Assembly (NCBI GenBank): GCA_012934845.2
Contig: WNNJ02000551.1
Location: 1 to 64,000 of the forward strand
Direction of reading: 5' to 3'
Length of the DNA: 64,000 nt
Source of the DNA: Pomphorhynchus laevis
Taxonomy: Eukaryota; Acanthocephala; Palaeacanthocephala; Echinorhynchida; Pomphorhynchidae
In this document: in pieces, positions 34,086 through 46,940 of the stretch
How positions within the stretch are numbered: the stretch's first letter is position 1
Layout of the letters: each line of letters opens with the position of its first letter
Program-made: the position numbers and the translations under genes
Notes under the pieces: model-generated
What the model was told of the DNA's origin: nothing
The model's input: only the letters and a program-made list of their open reading frames with translations
Database searches by the model: none

Positions 34086-34737
34086 CATTGTCCAATCTGC
34101 TGTTAGAGTCATCGTTGTGATTTTGTTTGTTCGGCTATCTTCCGTTTCTGATATCCTTTGATGATCCAACATCGCAACTGTTTGGAAACAGGCCTACGTG
34201 ACTCTTTTCCGCCTCTATGTCCATTGTCCAATCCGCCGATGTAATCATCAGAGGGATTTGAGATAGTCTATGAAAGGACTATCCTCACGGCTGATGCAAG
34301 CCGCCGATTATTTAGCCGTTGGTCGACGAATGTCGAACATAAGTTACCTTGTCCGATCATCAAACAGGCAAATTGACAATAGGTGCCAGTTTAATACTTA
34401 ATCGACTGGCACCTAGCAGCCCTATTTTTGTAAACGTCTAACAAAAATAAAACTATCAAATAAATATATTGTCAAAAAATTAATAAAAGCCCTAATATTT
34501 TGATTAATCCAAATTATTTAAAAGTATTAGGACCAATAAACGTATTTTAATCTAAGTTAATTCATAGGTTTATACGTTAAAGACATCGTCCGTAATGTTG
34601 GAAATCATATATGAATTCGTTGTTTTTAGCAGTTGATCAACAAATGTTGAACATACGTTGACTGGGCCGCTCCACGAAGAGGCAAATTGACAATAGGTAC
34701 CAGCTTAATACTAAATCTACACCTAGCGGCCAATATT
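34086..34737. repeat. Divergent direct repeats flanking the satellite, with Penelope-like remnant
   Basis: A ~115-bp block at 34310-34437 recurs diverged at 34626-34742 (shared AGGCAAATTGACAATAGGT). The first copy holds an 11-bp inverted repeat TAGGTGCCAGT / ACTGGCACCTA (~34382-34418). A shorter pair, GTCCATTGTCCAATC, lies at ~34083 and ~34221. Between the long blocks, 34440-34625 matches 44806-44990, and part of it translates like the Penelope-like RT fragment at 46.5 kb (ILINPNYLKV against ILINQNYLKV). Confidence 0.6.
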
Positions 34738-37700
34738 TATTTGTTGTATTTATGAAATACAACACATTTAAATCATTTTAAATGAAAACAAATTGGATCG
34801 TTGAAGTATTAAAAGTATATTATGTTTTTAGATAAAATAGATTGTAATAATATTAAAAAAATAATATTCATTAAAAAAGATTTAAAAAAGATTTCTCAAA
34901 CATTTAAAAAGTAAAAAAAAACATACATAGAATATTTTGATATTTTTATAATTTTAAAGATATTAATTTGAAGATTTATGAAAATTGTTTAGTATAGATA
35001 CTTCTCAAAGCTAGGTTTAATTCATATCGAACCTAGCCTATGATTTACAACACATTTTAATTATTTTCACTGAAAACAAACTGGATCTTTGAACATTTTA
35101 AAAGTATTTTATGTTTTTAAATGAAATAGATTATAGTGAAATGTAAATAATTTATCTCAAACATTTAAAAAGTAAAAAAACATACATAGAATATTTTGAT
35201 ATTTTTATAATTTTAAAGATATTAATTTGAAGATTTATGAAAATTGTTTAGTATAGATACTTCTCAAAGCTAGGTTTAATTCATATCGAACCTAGCCTAT
35301 GAAATACAACACATTTTAATTATTTTCACTGAAAAAAACTGGATCTTTGAACATTTTAAAAGTATGTTATGTTTTTAAATGAAATAAATCATAGTGAAAT
35401 GTAAATAATTTATATCAAACATTTAAAAAGTAAAAAAATGACCTTCATTTAATATTTTGATATTTTTATAATTTTAAAGATATTAATTTGAAGATTTATG
35501 AAAATTGTTTAGTATAGATACTTCTCAAAGCTAGGTTTAATTCATATCGAACCTAGCCTATGAAATACAACACATTTTAATTATTTTCACTGAAAACAAA
35601 CTGGATCGTTGAACAGTTTAAAAGTATTATATGTTTTTAAATGAAATAGATTATAGTGAAATGTAAATAATTTATCTCAAACATTTAAAAAGTAAAAAAA
35701 CATACATAGAATATTTTGATATTTTTATAATTTTAAAGATATTAATTTGAAGATTTACGAAAATTGTTTAGTATAGAAACATATCAAAGCTAGGGTAAAT
35801 TCATATCGAACCTAGCCTATGATTTACACACATTATAATTATTTTCACTGAAAACAAACTGGATCTTTGAACATTTTAAAAGTATTTTATGTTTTTAAAT
35901 GAAATAGATTATAGTGAAATGTAAATAATTTATCTCAAAAATTTAAAAAGTAAAAAACACATACATAGAATATTTTGATATTTTTATAATTTTAAAGATA
36001 TTAATTTGAAGATTTACGAAAATTGTTTAGTATAGATACTTCTCAAAGCTAGGTTTAATTCATATCGCACCTAGCCTATAAAATACAAAACATTTTAATT
36101 ATTTTCAATGAAAACAAACTTGATCGTTGAACAGTTTAAAAGTATTATATGTTTTTAAATGAAATAGATTATAGTGAAATGTAAATAATTTATCTCAAAC
36201 ATTTAAAAAGTAAAAAAAACTTACATGGAATATTTTGATATTTTTATAATTTTAAAGATATTAATTTGAAGATTTACGAAAATTGTTTAGTATAGATACT
36301 TCTCAAGGCAAGGTTTAATTCATATCGAACCTAGCCTATGATTTACAACCCATTATAATTATTTTCACTGAAAACAAACTGGATCTTTGAGCATTTTAAA
36401 AGTATTTTATGTTTTTAAATGAAATAGATTATAGTGAAATGTAAATAATTTATCTCAAACATTTAAAAAGTAAAAAAACATACATAGAATATTTTGATAT
36501 TTTTATAATTTTAAAGATATTAATTTGAAGATTTACGAAAATTGTTTAGTATAGAAACATATCAAAGCTAGGGTAAATTCATATCGAACCTAGCCTATGA
36601 TTTACACACATTATAATTATTTTCACTGAAAACAAACTGGATCTTTTAACATTTTAAAAGTATTTTATGTTGTTAAATGAAATAGATTATAGTGAAATGT
36701 AAATAATTTATCTCAAAAATTTAAAAAGTAAAAAACACATACATAGAATATTTTGATATTTTTATAATTTTAAAGATATTAATTTGAAGATTTACAAAAA
36801 TTGTTTAGTATAGAAACATATCAAAGCTAGGGTAAATTCATATCGAACCTAGCCTATGAAATACAACACATTTTAATTATTTTCACTGAAAACAACTTGA
36901 ATCTTTGAACCTTTTTAAAGTATTATATGTTTTTAAATGAAATAGATTATAGTGAAATGTAAATAATTTATCTCAAAAATTTAAAAAGTAAAAAACACAT
37001 ACATAGAATATTTTGATATTTTTATAATTTTAAAGATATTAATTTGAAGATTTATGAAAATTCTTTAGTATAGATACTTCTCAAAGCTAGGTTTAATTCA
37101 TATCGAACCTAGCCTATGAAATACAACACATTTTAATTATTTTCACTGAAAACAAACTGGATCGTTGAACATTTTAAAAGTATTATATGTTTTTAAATGA
37201 AATAGATTATAGTGAAATGTAAATAATTTATCTCAAACATTTAAAAAGTAAAAAAAACTTATATGGAATATTTTGATATTTTTATAATTTTAAAGATATT
37301 AATTTGAAGATTTACGAAAATTGTTTAGTATAGATACTTCTCAAAGCTAGGTTTAATTCATATCGAACCTAGCCTATGAAATACAACACATTTTAATTAT
37401 TTTCACTGAAAACAAACTGGATCTTTTAACATTTTAAAAGTATTATATGTTTTTAAATGAAATAGATTATAGTGAAATGTAAATAATTTATCTCAAACAT
37501 TTAAAAAGTAAGATATTAATTTGAAGATTTACGAAAATTGTTTAGTATAGATACTTCTCAAAGCTAGGTTTAATTCATATCGCACCTAGCCTATGAAATA
37601 CAACGCATTTTAATTATTTTCACTGAAAACAAACCTGATCGTTGAACATTTTAAAAGTATTATATGTTTTTAAATCAAATAGATTATAGTGAAATGTAAA

Positions 37701-38735
37701 TAATTTATCTCAAACATTTAAAAAGTAAAAAAACATACATAGAATATTTTGATATTTTTATAATTTTAAAGATATTAATTTGAAGATTTACGAAAATTGT
37801 TTAGTATAGAAACATATCAAAGCTAGGGTAAATTCATATCGAACCTAGCCTATGATTTACAACCCATTATAATTATTTTCACTGAAAACAAACTGGATTG
37901 TTGAACATTTTAAAAGTATTTTATGTTTTTGAATGAAATAGATTATAGTGAAATGTAAATAATTTATCTCAAACATTTAAAAAGTAAAAAAAACATACAT
38001 GGAATATTTTGATATTTTTATAATTTTAAAGATATTAATTTGAAGATTTATGAAAATTGTTTAGTATAGATACTTCTCAAAGCTAGGTTTAATTCATATC
38101 GAACCTAGCCTATGATTTACAACACATTATAATTATTTTCACTGAAAACAATCTGGATCTTTGAACATTTTTAAAGTATTTTGTTTTTAAATGAAATAGA
38201 TTATAGTGAAATGTAAATAATTTATCTTAAAAATTTAAAAAGTAAAAAACACATACATAGAATATTTTGATATTTTTATAATTTTAAAGATATTAATTTG
38301 AAGATTTACGAAAATTGTTTAGTATAGATACTTCTCAAAGCTAGGTTTAATTCATATCGAAACTAGCATAGGATATACTACACATTTTATATATTTTAAA
38401 CTGAAAACAAACTGGATCATTAATATAAAAGCATTTTATGTTTTTAAATGAAATAGATCTAGTGTAATGTAAAGAATTTATTTCAAACATTTAAAAAGTA
38501 AAAAATGACATTCCTTTAATATTTTTATATAGATTTTAAGATTTATATTTATAGATTTACGAAAATTGTTTATAGACACCACTTTAGCTTAAATTCATAT
38601 ATAAAAAGGCCTACGAAATACAACACATTTTTAATTTTTTTAACTGAAAACAAACTGGATCGTTGAACATTTTAAAAGTATTATATGTTTTTAAATAAAA
38701 TAGATAATAGTGTTATGTAAATAATTTATCTCAAA
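34738..38735. repeat. Tandem satellite, ~260-bp unit, about 15 copies
   Basis: The word GCTAGGTTTAATTCATATCG and its variants recur with spacings of 258-261 bp from 35010 to 38341; one unit is short (217 bp, ending ~37564) by an internal ~43-bp deletion. First and last units are more diverged, as usual for array edges. Each unit is about 75-80% AT and contains the inverted repeat GCTAGGTT / AACCTAGC around a 12-nt loop. Two subtypes differ in TAGATACTTCTC versus TAGAAACATATC. No frame is open. Such monomers are typical of heterochromatic or centromeric satellites. Confidence 0.95.
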
Positions 38736-39650
38736 AGTAGAGAATATGATTATCCGTAAGTTTCTAAGGTCGACTTGGAGTAGCTAATGTTGGATTCGGA
38801 GAAGGAGGATGGGGACGAGTAATGGTAGGAGTGACAAGGAAATGATATACATGCCAGTATCAGCAATTGACAAGGAGGTATATGCATTGAAGCAGTTGTG
38901 AACAGCGATGACGTCCAGAGCACCGTCGATAATATGACTGGAGGTTGTTGAAAGTGATTTATGGTTGAAATCAGAGAAAAGATTAGGTAGAGTAATAGAG
39001 TCAGAGGAAAGGAGTTGATCAAAAAATAGGTATATTGATAGAGTCAGGAAAATGAGTTGATGATCTGCATATATGCAATGCGAAAGAAGTAGAACAGATG
39101 TTAGCATTAATTTTACGTGGAACGTTGGGTGACGAGCATTGGCAACAATCCCGCCATGGTTAGAATCAGTAGATGCGGTAGAGACAATTTGACGAGATGA
39201 TTCAACGAGAGAACAACCAGAGCAACAAAGACGATGAGTAGAAACACCGTTTTAGTCAGGGTGTAATGATTCGGTAATGCAGATAGTATCGAAAGATAAT
39301 TGATTGAATATATCAAGGAGCAGCTCAGCTTTATGAATGATTGAGCGAGTGTTGAAAATACTAAGACGAAAAGTATGACCAGGAACGAGATCGACTTGCA
39401 AAGAAGACTGGGGAAGAAACGGGACGCCATCGGATTTTTGCCTCGTGTGTACGACGCGACAATTTCCGTTGATTTGATTGATTTAGAGAGATGATTCGCC
39501 GTTTGTTTCAAGTTTATGTTTCTCAATGTGAGCAGAATTGAGCTGGGCAATATAGGAATGGATCTGTCTAGAAAGATACGATAATGAGATGAGGTTGTAA
39601 TAAATTTAAAACGTTGGAAAATTTCCGAGGATGCATGTTAACTATGTCAA
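38736..39650 (-). mobile_element. LINE-A copy 5, endonuclease and ORF1-end fragment
   Basis: The minus frame 39550-39113 begins in the ORF1 end (NLKQTANHLSKS...SYTRGKNP), followed by a degenerate nuclease start. The frame 39107-38784 continues it (SSHIIDGALDVIAVHNCF, matching ILGGALDIIAVPDHF of the full copy). It ends at the satellite junction. Heavily decayed. It is a different copy from the one ending at 34085, because both contain the same nuclease segment. Confidence 0.65.
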
Positions 39651-42600
39651 AATACGATTTTTAAAAGTGGAGTCCAATATCTCAACTGAGAGTCAGTTCG
39701 GACTCGTCCAGCGCACATTGCATTTCGACTCCAAAGGGGTGAAAATAATGGGGCTGCGATCAGCCGCGGTATATCTTTCGATTCCGTTCCCCTGACACTG
39801 GCTTGATTACGATTAAAAAAGAAAACAATTATAATTTGTCAAAAATTTGCCTGTAAAATATCATTCCAACATTAACGTAGTGTCCATACGTTAAATTTTA
39901 ATTGATTTATTTTTGCCACACTATAGATGTGATTTTGACAATTGGTAAATTATTTAAAGTTCTAATCAAATGGCAACCTGTTAATTAAAAATGTATCAGA
40001 TATCAACAATTCTTTTTGTTAGACTTTGTATCAATCCTGATTTTGTCCAAATTGTCAACTTTCCTTAATCCATATATAGGAATTGGTTGTTATGGTTCCA
40101 GCGAACAATTATCGAAGAACTGAAAATACACTTTTGATTTGTGTATTTGAACAACTTGCATTTGTTCAAAACACCCGTTTTTCATTCTATTTTGAGAGCT
40201 CTCTACTAATCAACTACAATACAGGCTTGACGAAGATGATGTGTTTTAAAAAGAGTTGAATAGATTAAAAACAACAGACGTTGTCTTAATTGCGCAATTA
40301 AGCTGTTGAATGAAAACAATTAAAGCATATTATGGATTTTTTTTACAAAGATCCATATAAGAAATAAGTTAACATTATATAGTTTAATTGGATATTTAGT
40401 ATTTTGTATTTTTACAAAATAATTCAACAGTACCTCAAAAAGAAAACTATCACAGCTAATAAAGTTGAAGATCAATATGACAAAAGCATGGAAATTAAAA
40501 GAAGAAATAATTGTGTAGAAAATTGCTCTTAATTGCCATAATCAAACTGTTTAGAATTTGGAATGCAACTGGGCATTCAGCTTTCTGAACCTAAAATTTA
40601 TCAAAAAATGATCAATAGGCATTTAAAATATAAAAATTCTATTGCATAGATGAACTATAAATATGACTAAGTATTTTAATTAAATATTAATAAATTATTT
40701 TATTAATTTAATACTTTTAATGACATTTATGAACTTTGATAATTGTTAGGCCATACTCCTACGCAAAGAATGGTTTAAATTAGTATAATTTTGCATTACA
40801 AATCAATAATATAGGCATATGTAAACGCAGCAACATACCGGTCCACCAATAATTAAAAATAAAAAAGAGAAATAAAATTCAGGACTGTTTATTGGCAAGA
40901 AATATGTAAAGGATGCAATATGTCAGGTTTTATCGTTAGCATGGACGACATATTTTAATGGACAATGCATATATGCCAAAATGACTTGTGAAATGAAGAA
41001 AGATCAGCTCAGACTGTCGAGGTGGATGAGTTGGATTGGAATGAGCTGTTCAAAGGTGTGAAAAGAGGAAGAGGATCCAATGTCAAAAAATGCAGAAATT
41101 CAACAATACAAACTCTAAAAAATGATAGTTGTCAATTTAGATATATTTAAATTTTTATCAATCAAATCTTGACATGATTTGCTGGGTCTGCTTATATTAT
41201 AATATAAATTTAAATTCGTTTATCGACTATGCAAAATATTAAAAGCATGCTTTTATTTGAATTGATGTATAAATATTGAATATAACCATTTGAAAATGTG
41301 TTCATAGTCTTATAATGGTGACCGTGGTCAATGAAATATGGATTGTCTAGAATATAATTAATTTTTAAGAGTAAGATGGTAAGATAATTACAGATAAGAA
41401 TGCTAATTTACATTAATATAAAATGTAAAATAAATATTTGATTTACTTGAACCATTAACAAATATCTGTTGTAGTAAGCTAGAACGACACCAATAACATA
41501 GTTATAAATCTAATTGATAATTTAAAAGATTTATTAGTAAAGAGTTACAAAGTAGCAATGAAAAGCTTATGTAGTAATTTTTTATTCAGTACATTTTAAT
41601 ATATTAAATAATAATGAAAATTACATTTAAATTATTGTGTTCAAACAAATGATTTATATTTTCATTATTTTAATATTTTAAGCAACAAAGTAGAAACTCA
41701 ATTAAAATAAACGGTATTGAAGCATTCATTTAAATAAGAAAATATAAATAATACAATAATTATATTTAATAAATATAATTTATAAATAATATTAAAAATA
41801 TAAGCATAATTTTTTATCAACGTTTATTCGTCGTTATAAAAATTAATATTGATAAATAATGACGTCACTCAATCTACTTTATAAAACTTAGTTTTTAAAA
41901 ACTAGCAAAAATTAAAATTGAATTTTCAAAGGAAAAAATAAAATGTAAGCTTTAAAATGTCATAGCTTTATAGAACAACATGAAGCTGAGTGGTAAGCGG
42001 ATATTTAATTCTAGATATTTAATTCTATACATGTTATATGTTTAATAGAAAAAATAAATGGTGCTTAAAATGAACAATTAAATTTATATAAAAATAGTTT
42101 TATTTAAATTTGATTTACAAATTTAACATTCTAAACGTTTTGCATTTCCTCAGTTTTCAGAAATCAATTAGACTTTTAAAAATGGCAATGATCGCTATGT
42201 AAAGTTACAAGATTGGACCAATAAATTTTCCAAATTTAAAATTTAAATTTTAACTTAAAATTTTCTTCAAATTTCAATTTAAATTACAATCACATTATCA
42301 CATTTCTTATATTTTTAGATTATTTCATAGATTTGAGCATCATGAATTTATACATTTAATATATCAATCAGATCTGAACTATTTTACATATCTGATCAGA
42401 AAACTGGGTCTACGTATTCTTTACTAAATGTAAATAAAAAATAAATATAAATAATAAATAATTATTTAAGATTTTACACAATTAATTATCGCAATCGAAA
42501 ATAGAACATAAGGATTCGTGAAATGCATCTTTATCTATATACCTACATTATTTAGCACTCTGCGTGTTTGCGACCACTGGAATACATGCAGAGTTATTGT

Positions 42601-42778
42601 ATTATCAATGTATTCACTATTGACAATCTAAATTAAAATACGCCAGAGGATACTAACACCGTCTAACAATTACGTAATTTCGAATTGAAATTTCGGTTAG
42701 TGAAAAAAAGCAAAGACATGTCGAATAAAATTAAGAAAGCGGTAGGGGACTTCAATATGCACTTTCTAATGTCATCGT
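39651..42778. other. AT-rich intergenic DNA, no gene recognised
   Basis: Apart from a less AT-rich patch at ~39650-39830, the region has no ORF over 60 codons that looks coding, no RNA gene that I can fold by eye and no repeat shared with the rest of the window. It may hold regulatory DNA or exons too short or too diverged to see. Confidence 0.4.
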
Positions 42779-43064
42779 TTAAATCACTATTTGATCTTTT
42801 TCTTCAGCGTTTGTTCCGCTCCGTGACGAAATCCGCTTTTTCCAATAGGCCTTATTGATGATTGACCCCCAATGGGCCCTATTGATAACTGATGTTCGTT
42901 TGCGCGAAGATAGCGACCGTATCATCGAAGTGAGAAGCCATTTCGTACTGTTGATGGGACGGTTTTGTTTTACGACTGGCTTGTCACGAAGTCTATCGTC
43001 AACCTTCCTCTTTTCTCAGCACGGGCTTGGGACCGGCCATGGCAGAGTTAAATCACTATTTGAT
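42779..43064 (-). mobile_element. 252-bp insertion with 17-bp target-site duplication
   Basis: TTAAATCACTATTTGAT occurs at 42779-42795 and again at 43048-43064. The 252 bp between them are near 50% GC in otherwise ~75% AT DNA. On the minus strand the insert ends in GAAGAAAAAG next to the duplication, which suits LINE-driven retroposition of an RNA. No tRNA-type promoter boxes are convincing and the source RNA is unknown: a SINE, a small structural RNA copy or a short processed gene piece. Confidence 0.65.
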
Positions 43065-44805
43065 GACTTTTGCATTTCGGTGCAACTAATTTGCAAATAT
43101 GTTCGGCAAATAGATCTATCTTATCTTAATATAATATTTTGGGGCTACAAATTGAATCTTTCAAGTAATAAAATGTAAATTAAATTTTAATTTTAAAAAT
43201 ATAAATTTCGAAAACTAGAAAATTTATAAAATTTCTAGTTAAAAAAGTATTAGAATAAACAAAACTTTTATTTGCAAGCTGTCATTTTTTATCTTTAGCT
43301 TAAATGCTAGTGGAAGTTAACATAAACAATTGTTTAATAATTTTAAACAATTTTTTTAATTTATAAATTTATAAAATCAATTGTTACATTAATTTTATTC
43401 GGCATTAACAAAAACGAGTATAGCGCTATTATCTACTTAACTATCGTACTTCATAGAGTGCAATTACTTGATTTATATAATCTAAATCGAGGATTTTGAT
43501 GATATTAGATTTCTAGAACTCAATATTTTGATGTTTCTATTAATTTTTTATAAAAAGAAATGGATTTGCAAATTTGTGATCCATGTTGATTAATATATGC
43601 TGGGTCTAGTAATACGAGCTGAAATCTCATAACATATCAGATTCTCCCGATGGTCTCACATTTTTATTATAATATATGACAAACATAAAATGCTTAACTT
43701 TAATAATCTGACTTTTAGAAAAATTTAGGATGGAAATATTCATTTTTTAAAATTATATATCGTTCAAATTTCGTAAACTTAGTTAACTGATTTGAATATT
43801 AAATTTTGTTTTTTAATAAAATGGTCAGGATTTTATATATCACGTAATGAATGCATAGTGTTATACCTTAATTGACATCAGAAAATGGTATTATTAATAA
43901 ACACTAATTAAATGTAACGTTAATCTTAACTAAAGTTAATTCTAATTTTGAATTGCTTTTTAAATAATTATTTTTATTTTTAAAAATAAAATGCGTATGC
44001 TCAGTTATATGATGTGATTATCGCCCAGTAAGCAGTAAATGTGTATGTTGACGAGTATTAGAACGTATTAAATTGAATTACATTTATTGATATTTAGATT
44101 ATTAATGATTTTTTTTATTATTTTTAAATTAACGATATTTTATCTTTTAATCCTAACATGGTGAGTACATTTTATTTACTAGAATATTTCATTAACAAAA
44201 TATTTCATCACAAACTTTTGTGATGACTTTTATATTTGTGCTTGTTTCTCCAGAAAAATGTCAGTTGAAAGAGTACTTACAATTCCGCTATTTTGGCACA
44301 TTCTTATTTTGCTACTACAAAGTCGGTATAACGGAAAAGATCCAAATTAAATAACAATTCTGATGTTTAATTATTATTTTTAAATCTTAATTTGGTGAGT
44401 ACATTTTATTTGCTAGAATATTTAATTAAATTATGGATTTTATTCATCAAAAATGCTGAATTTTATTTTAATATATTTATTTTATTTTTAACAAACTTTG
44501 ATGACTTTAAAGTAAAAAATCTACCAAATATTAATATCTCGTTTCTCTGGATGGGATCGTCTAACAGAGAGATGAAAATTCGTAAAGTATTTATATAAGA
44601 AATAAAATAATAAGATTTATCTTACTAAATATTATATTATTAAATTACTATGCAAATATTGTTGCAAAAATTATATTTAAACAAGATTATAAATAAAGCG
44701 TTATGGGATAAGGACAACATTTGATCAATATTTAATCTTAATTTAATCTTAATTTTTATCTTACACCAAGCGGTTCGAGACGGCTAGAAATGTGGGATTT
44801 TCACA
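43065..44805. other. AT-rich intergenic DNA with a local duplication
   Basis: No gene is seen. A segment at ~44145-44232 (GGTGAGTACATTTTATTT...) recurs diverged at ~44392-44510. Confidence 0.4.
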
Positions 44806-44990
44806 TTGATTTATTGATTAATATAAGCCCTAAATATTTCGATTAATCCAAATTATTTAAAAGTAGTGTTACATATTAATAAAGGTTTTTTAATCTGAAT
44901 AAAGATCTAACTTTATACGTTTTTCTGCTTAAATATTAAAGACATTGTTTATAATGTTGGAGATCATATATGAATTTGTCGTTTGAATCA
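44806..44990. repeat. Dispersed repeat, Penelope-related
   Basis: About 180 bp match 34480-34625 (shared ATTAATCCAAATTATTTAAAAGTA and GATCATATATGAATT). Part of it is the degenerate RT string seen at 46.5 kb. It is a broken fragment. Confidence 0.55.
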
Positions 44991-46135
44991 AATGTCACAA
45001 ATTTAGTATTGACACTCAATCTTTACTAATTCAATTTTACTGCTGGTATTTACTCGGTTAGACTGTTTGTGCCTTGGGACACGATTCATACGTGTACTTT
45101 GTTCATATTTCCAGTAAGTGCTATAAAATAAACTGAGCGGACTTCATTGTAAAACGATCAGCATGACCGTGGCTGTAAAAAAGATCGAAATGTGGGAACG
45201 TAGACTCCTAATTGCATTAAAGACGAACTAACGCTTTCCCACTAATTCTTGATGGTAAATTGTCGACAGTTTCTACTTGTTAATGCCAAATTTCTTGAAT
45301 GGTAAACATTTAAAGATGTCTAGGCGTGGGAAAAGGGTTGTCATTTGTTCGACTCATGCTGTATAGATCAGGAACATTAAAACAACATTTTATTATTTTT
45401 TCCTCCCACTTCTTCCAATAATTTGTTCTAATTTCACAATGTAATTAGAAAAATTTGCAATTTGATAGATCAATGTTTTCAATAAGTTGCTTATTGTACA
45501 CTCATATTGATCAACTATATTTCAAGTTTTGAACTGCCGCAAGAAAATTAGAAATTCTATTGGTCAATAGCAAATAAAATTGCATAATTACAGATAATTT
45601 ACAATGAGCTAGTCAAAAATCATTATTATTTGAAAGTAACTGATCATTTTAAGTAGAAATTGTCGTTTAGCTAATACCAAAAAGGTAAGAATTTTGATTT
45701 GTAAAGTAACTACGAGTAACTTGGCGTTATAGCATCTTAATGCTATAGTACAATAACTTTTAAAGCTCAATTTACACATGGATTTTTGTATATAGTTTTA
45801 TTTTTTATATCTACCCTCGTCAATCAGTGTTGATACAAGCACTTCCGATTTTATAACAGATTTTAATAGTTGGTTATGACCATATCAAAATAATTGATTT
45901 AGAAATTAAAAACATTTAAATGCCAATCGTATTGTGTGATTGCGTTGTATAATTTATAATAAGTCATTATTTTATATGATTATATTAACGACAATATGTT
46001 GTATATTCATTTTATGATGTTCTATAATATAAAACATTATAAAATAATACCGTACAGAAATAATTTGCCATACAGAAAATCGAAAAATATATCAATCTTC
46101 AAATTATTATTAAAAAAATTTAAAATATGTTCAAA
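44991..46135. other. AT-rich intergenic DNA, no gene recognised
   Basis: A slightly less AT-rich patch at ~45060-45370 has no open frame. Nothing else is identified. Confidence 0.35.
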
Positions 46136-46680
46136 TAGAAGATAATAGTAGCCCAATTATAGCTGACTTATATTTAAGCTTTATAGAATATGAATTTGTT
46201 CATATTGCTCATAACTATGTAAAAACTAAATCTAAGCCATATAAATATGTGAAATATATGTTTCGATATAATAAGGTAATCGAAATTAATACTGGTATAA
46301 AACACTATTTCAGTATTAATTCTACAAAATAATTTTTAGAACAGGCAAGAGGGATATATTTTCAGAATATAAATACATACGATTTTAGTACGCTTTATAC
46401 AAATCTAGATTTAGTAGATATTAAAGAAGCGTTAGTAAAATTAATTAACCTTATATTCGGAAAAAGATATACATATATATGTTATAATAATTATAACGCC
46501 TATCTAACAAAAATTAAACCATCAAATAAATATAAATATATGGATAAAATTGAATTAATAGAATCCTTAAATATTTTGATAAATCAAAATTATTTAAAAG
46601 TAGGGACATCTATATTTAGACAAGTAAAAGGTGTTCCAATGGGTGCTAATTTACTATCACTATTTTAATTTCAAATATTT
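46136..46680 (+). mobile_element. Penelope-like element RT remnants, in swapped order
   Basis: Bases 46145-46330 translate as SPIIADLYLSFIEYEF..., the segment after RT motif B in Penelope-like RTs. Bases 46380-46660 translate as DFSTLYTNLDLVDIKEAL..., ILINQNYLKV, RQVKGVPMGAN, which covers motif A to motif B. The motif-A part lies downstream of the later part, so these are two fragments or a rearranged tandem copy. Both are broken. Confidence 0.7.
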
Positions 46681-46789
46681 TATTTTTAAATTAGCTTATT
46701 TCTGGGATTGTTTATCAAGAAAAAATAAATAATATTAAGAAATTGTCAAAGAAGGTAGTTTGCCTAGAGAACCATCTATAGCTGGCACC

Positions 46790-46940
46790 AAATAGGATGC
46801 CGCATTTCCTCGTTTCCCGATTGCGCTGATTCGTTGCGCAATCGTGTGTATGCGCGCTTGTCACCGGTTGTCCGTTTCGAACTCAAATAAAGCTGCCTTA
46901 AAAACGCAGATGCGCTGTGGCCGCTTCCGCGTTTATTAAT
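46790..46940. other. GC-richer island with 9-bp inverted repeat
   Basis: About 150 bp of clearly higher GC in AT-rich DNA, with CGATTGCGC / GCGCAATCG at 46818-46826 and 46836-46844 and an AATAAAG at ~46886. It could be a fragment of an LTR-like end, a small RNA gene or a promoter element upstream of Notch. I cannot decide. Confidence 0.35.

Noticed and set aside
34241-34330. A hammerhead ribozyme suggested by CGGCTGATGC, as known from Penelope-like elements
   Set aside because: The CUGAUGA core is incomplete and I could not place GAAA and the three stems. A covariance search (Rfam hammerhead models) would decide.
34738-38735. A CRISPR-like array of repeats and spacers
   Set aside because: The unit is 260 bp and the intervals are themselves repeated, and the context is eukaryotic. 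It is a satellite.
31830-39650. One LINE-A copy split by the satellite array (33.4-34.1 kb and 38.7-39.6 kb)
   Set aside because: Both pieces contain the same endonuclease segment (DIIAAPDLF and DVIAVHNCF), so they are two copies, not halves of one.
42855-43178. A 107-codon plus frame starting MMIDPQWALL
   Set aside because: It runs across the edge of a retroposed insertion and its target duplication into AT-rich DNA, so it is a chance frame.
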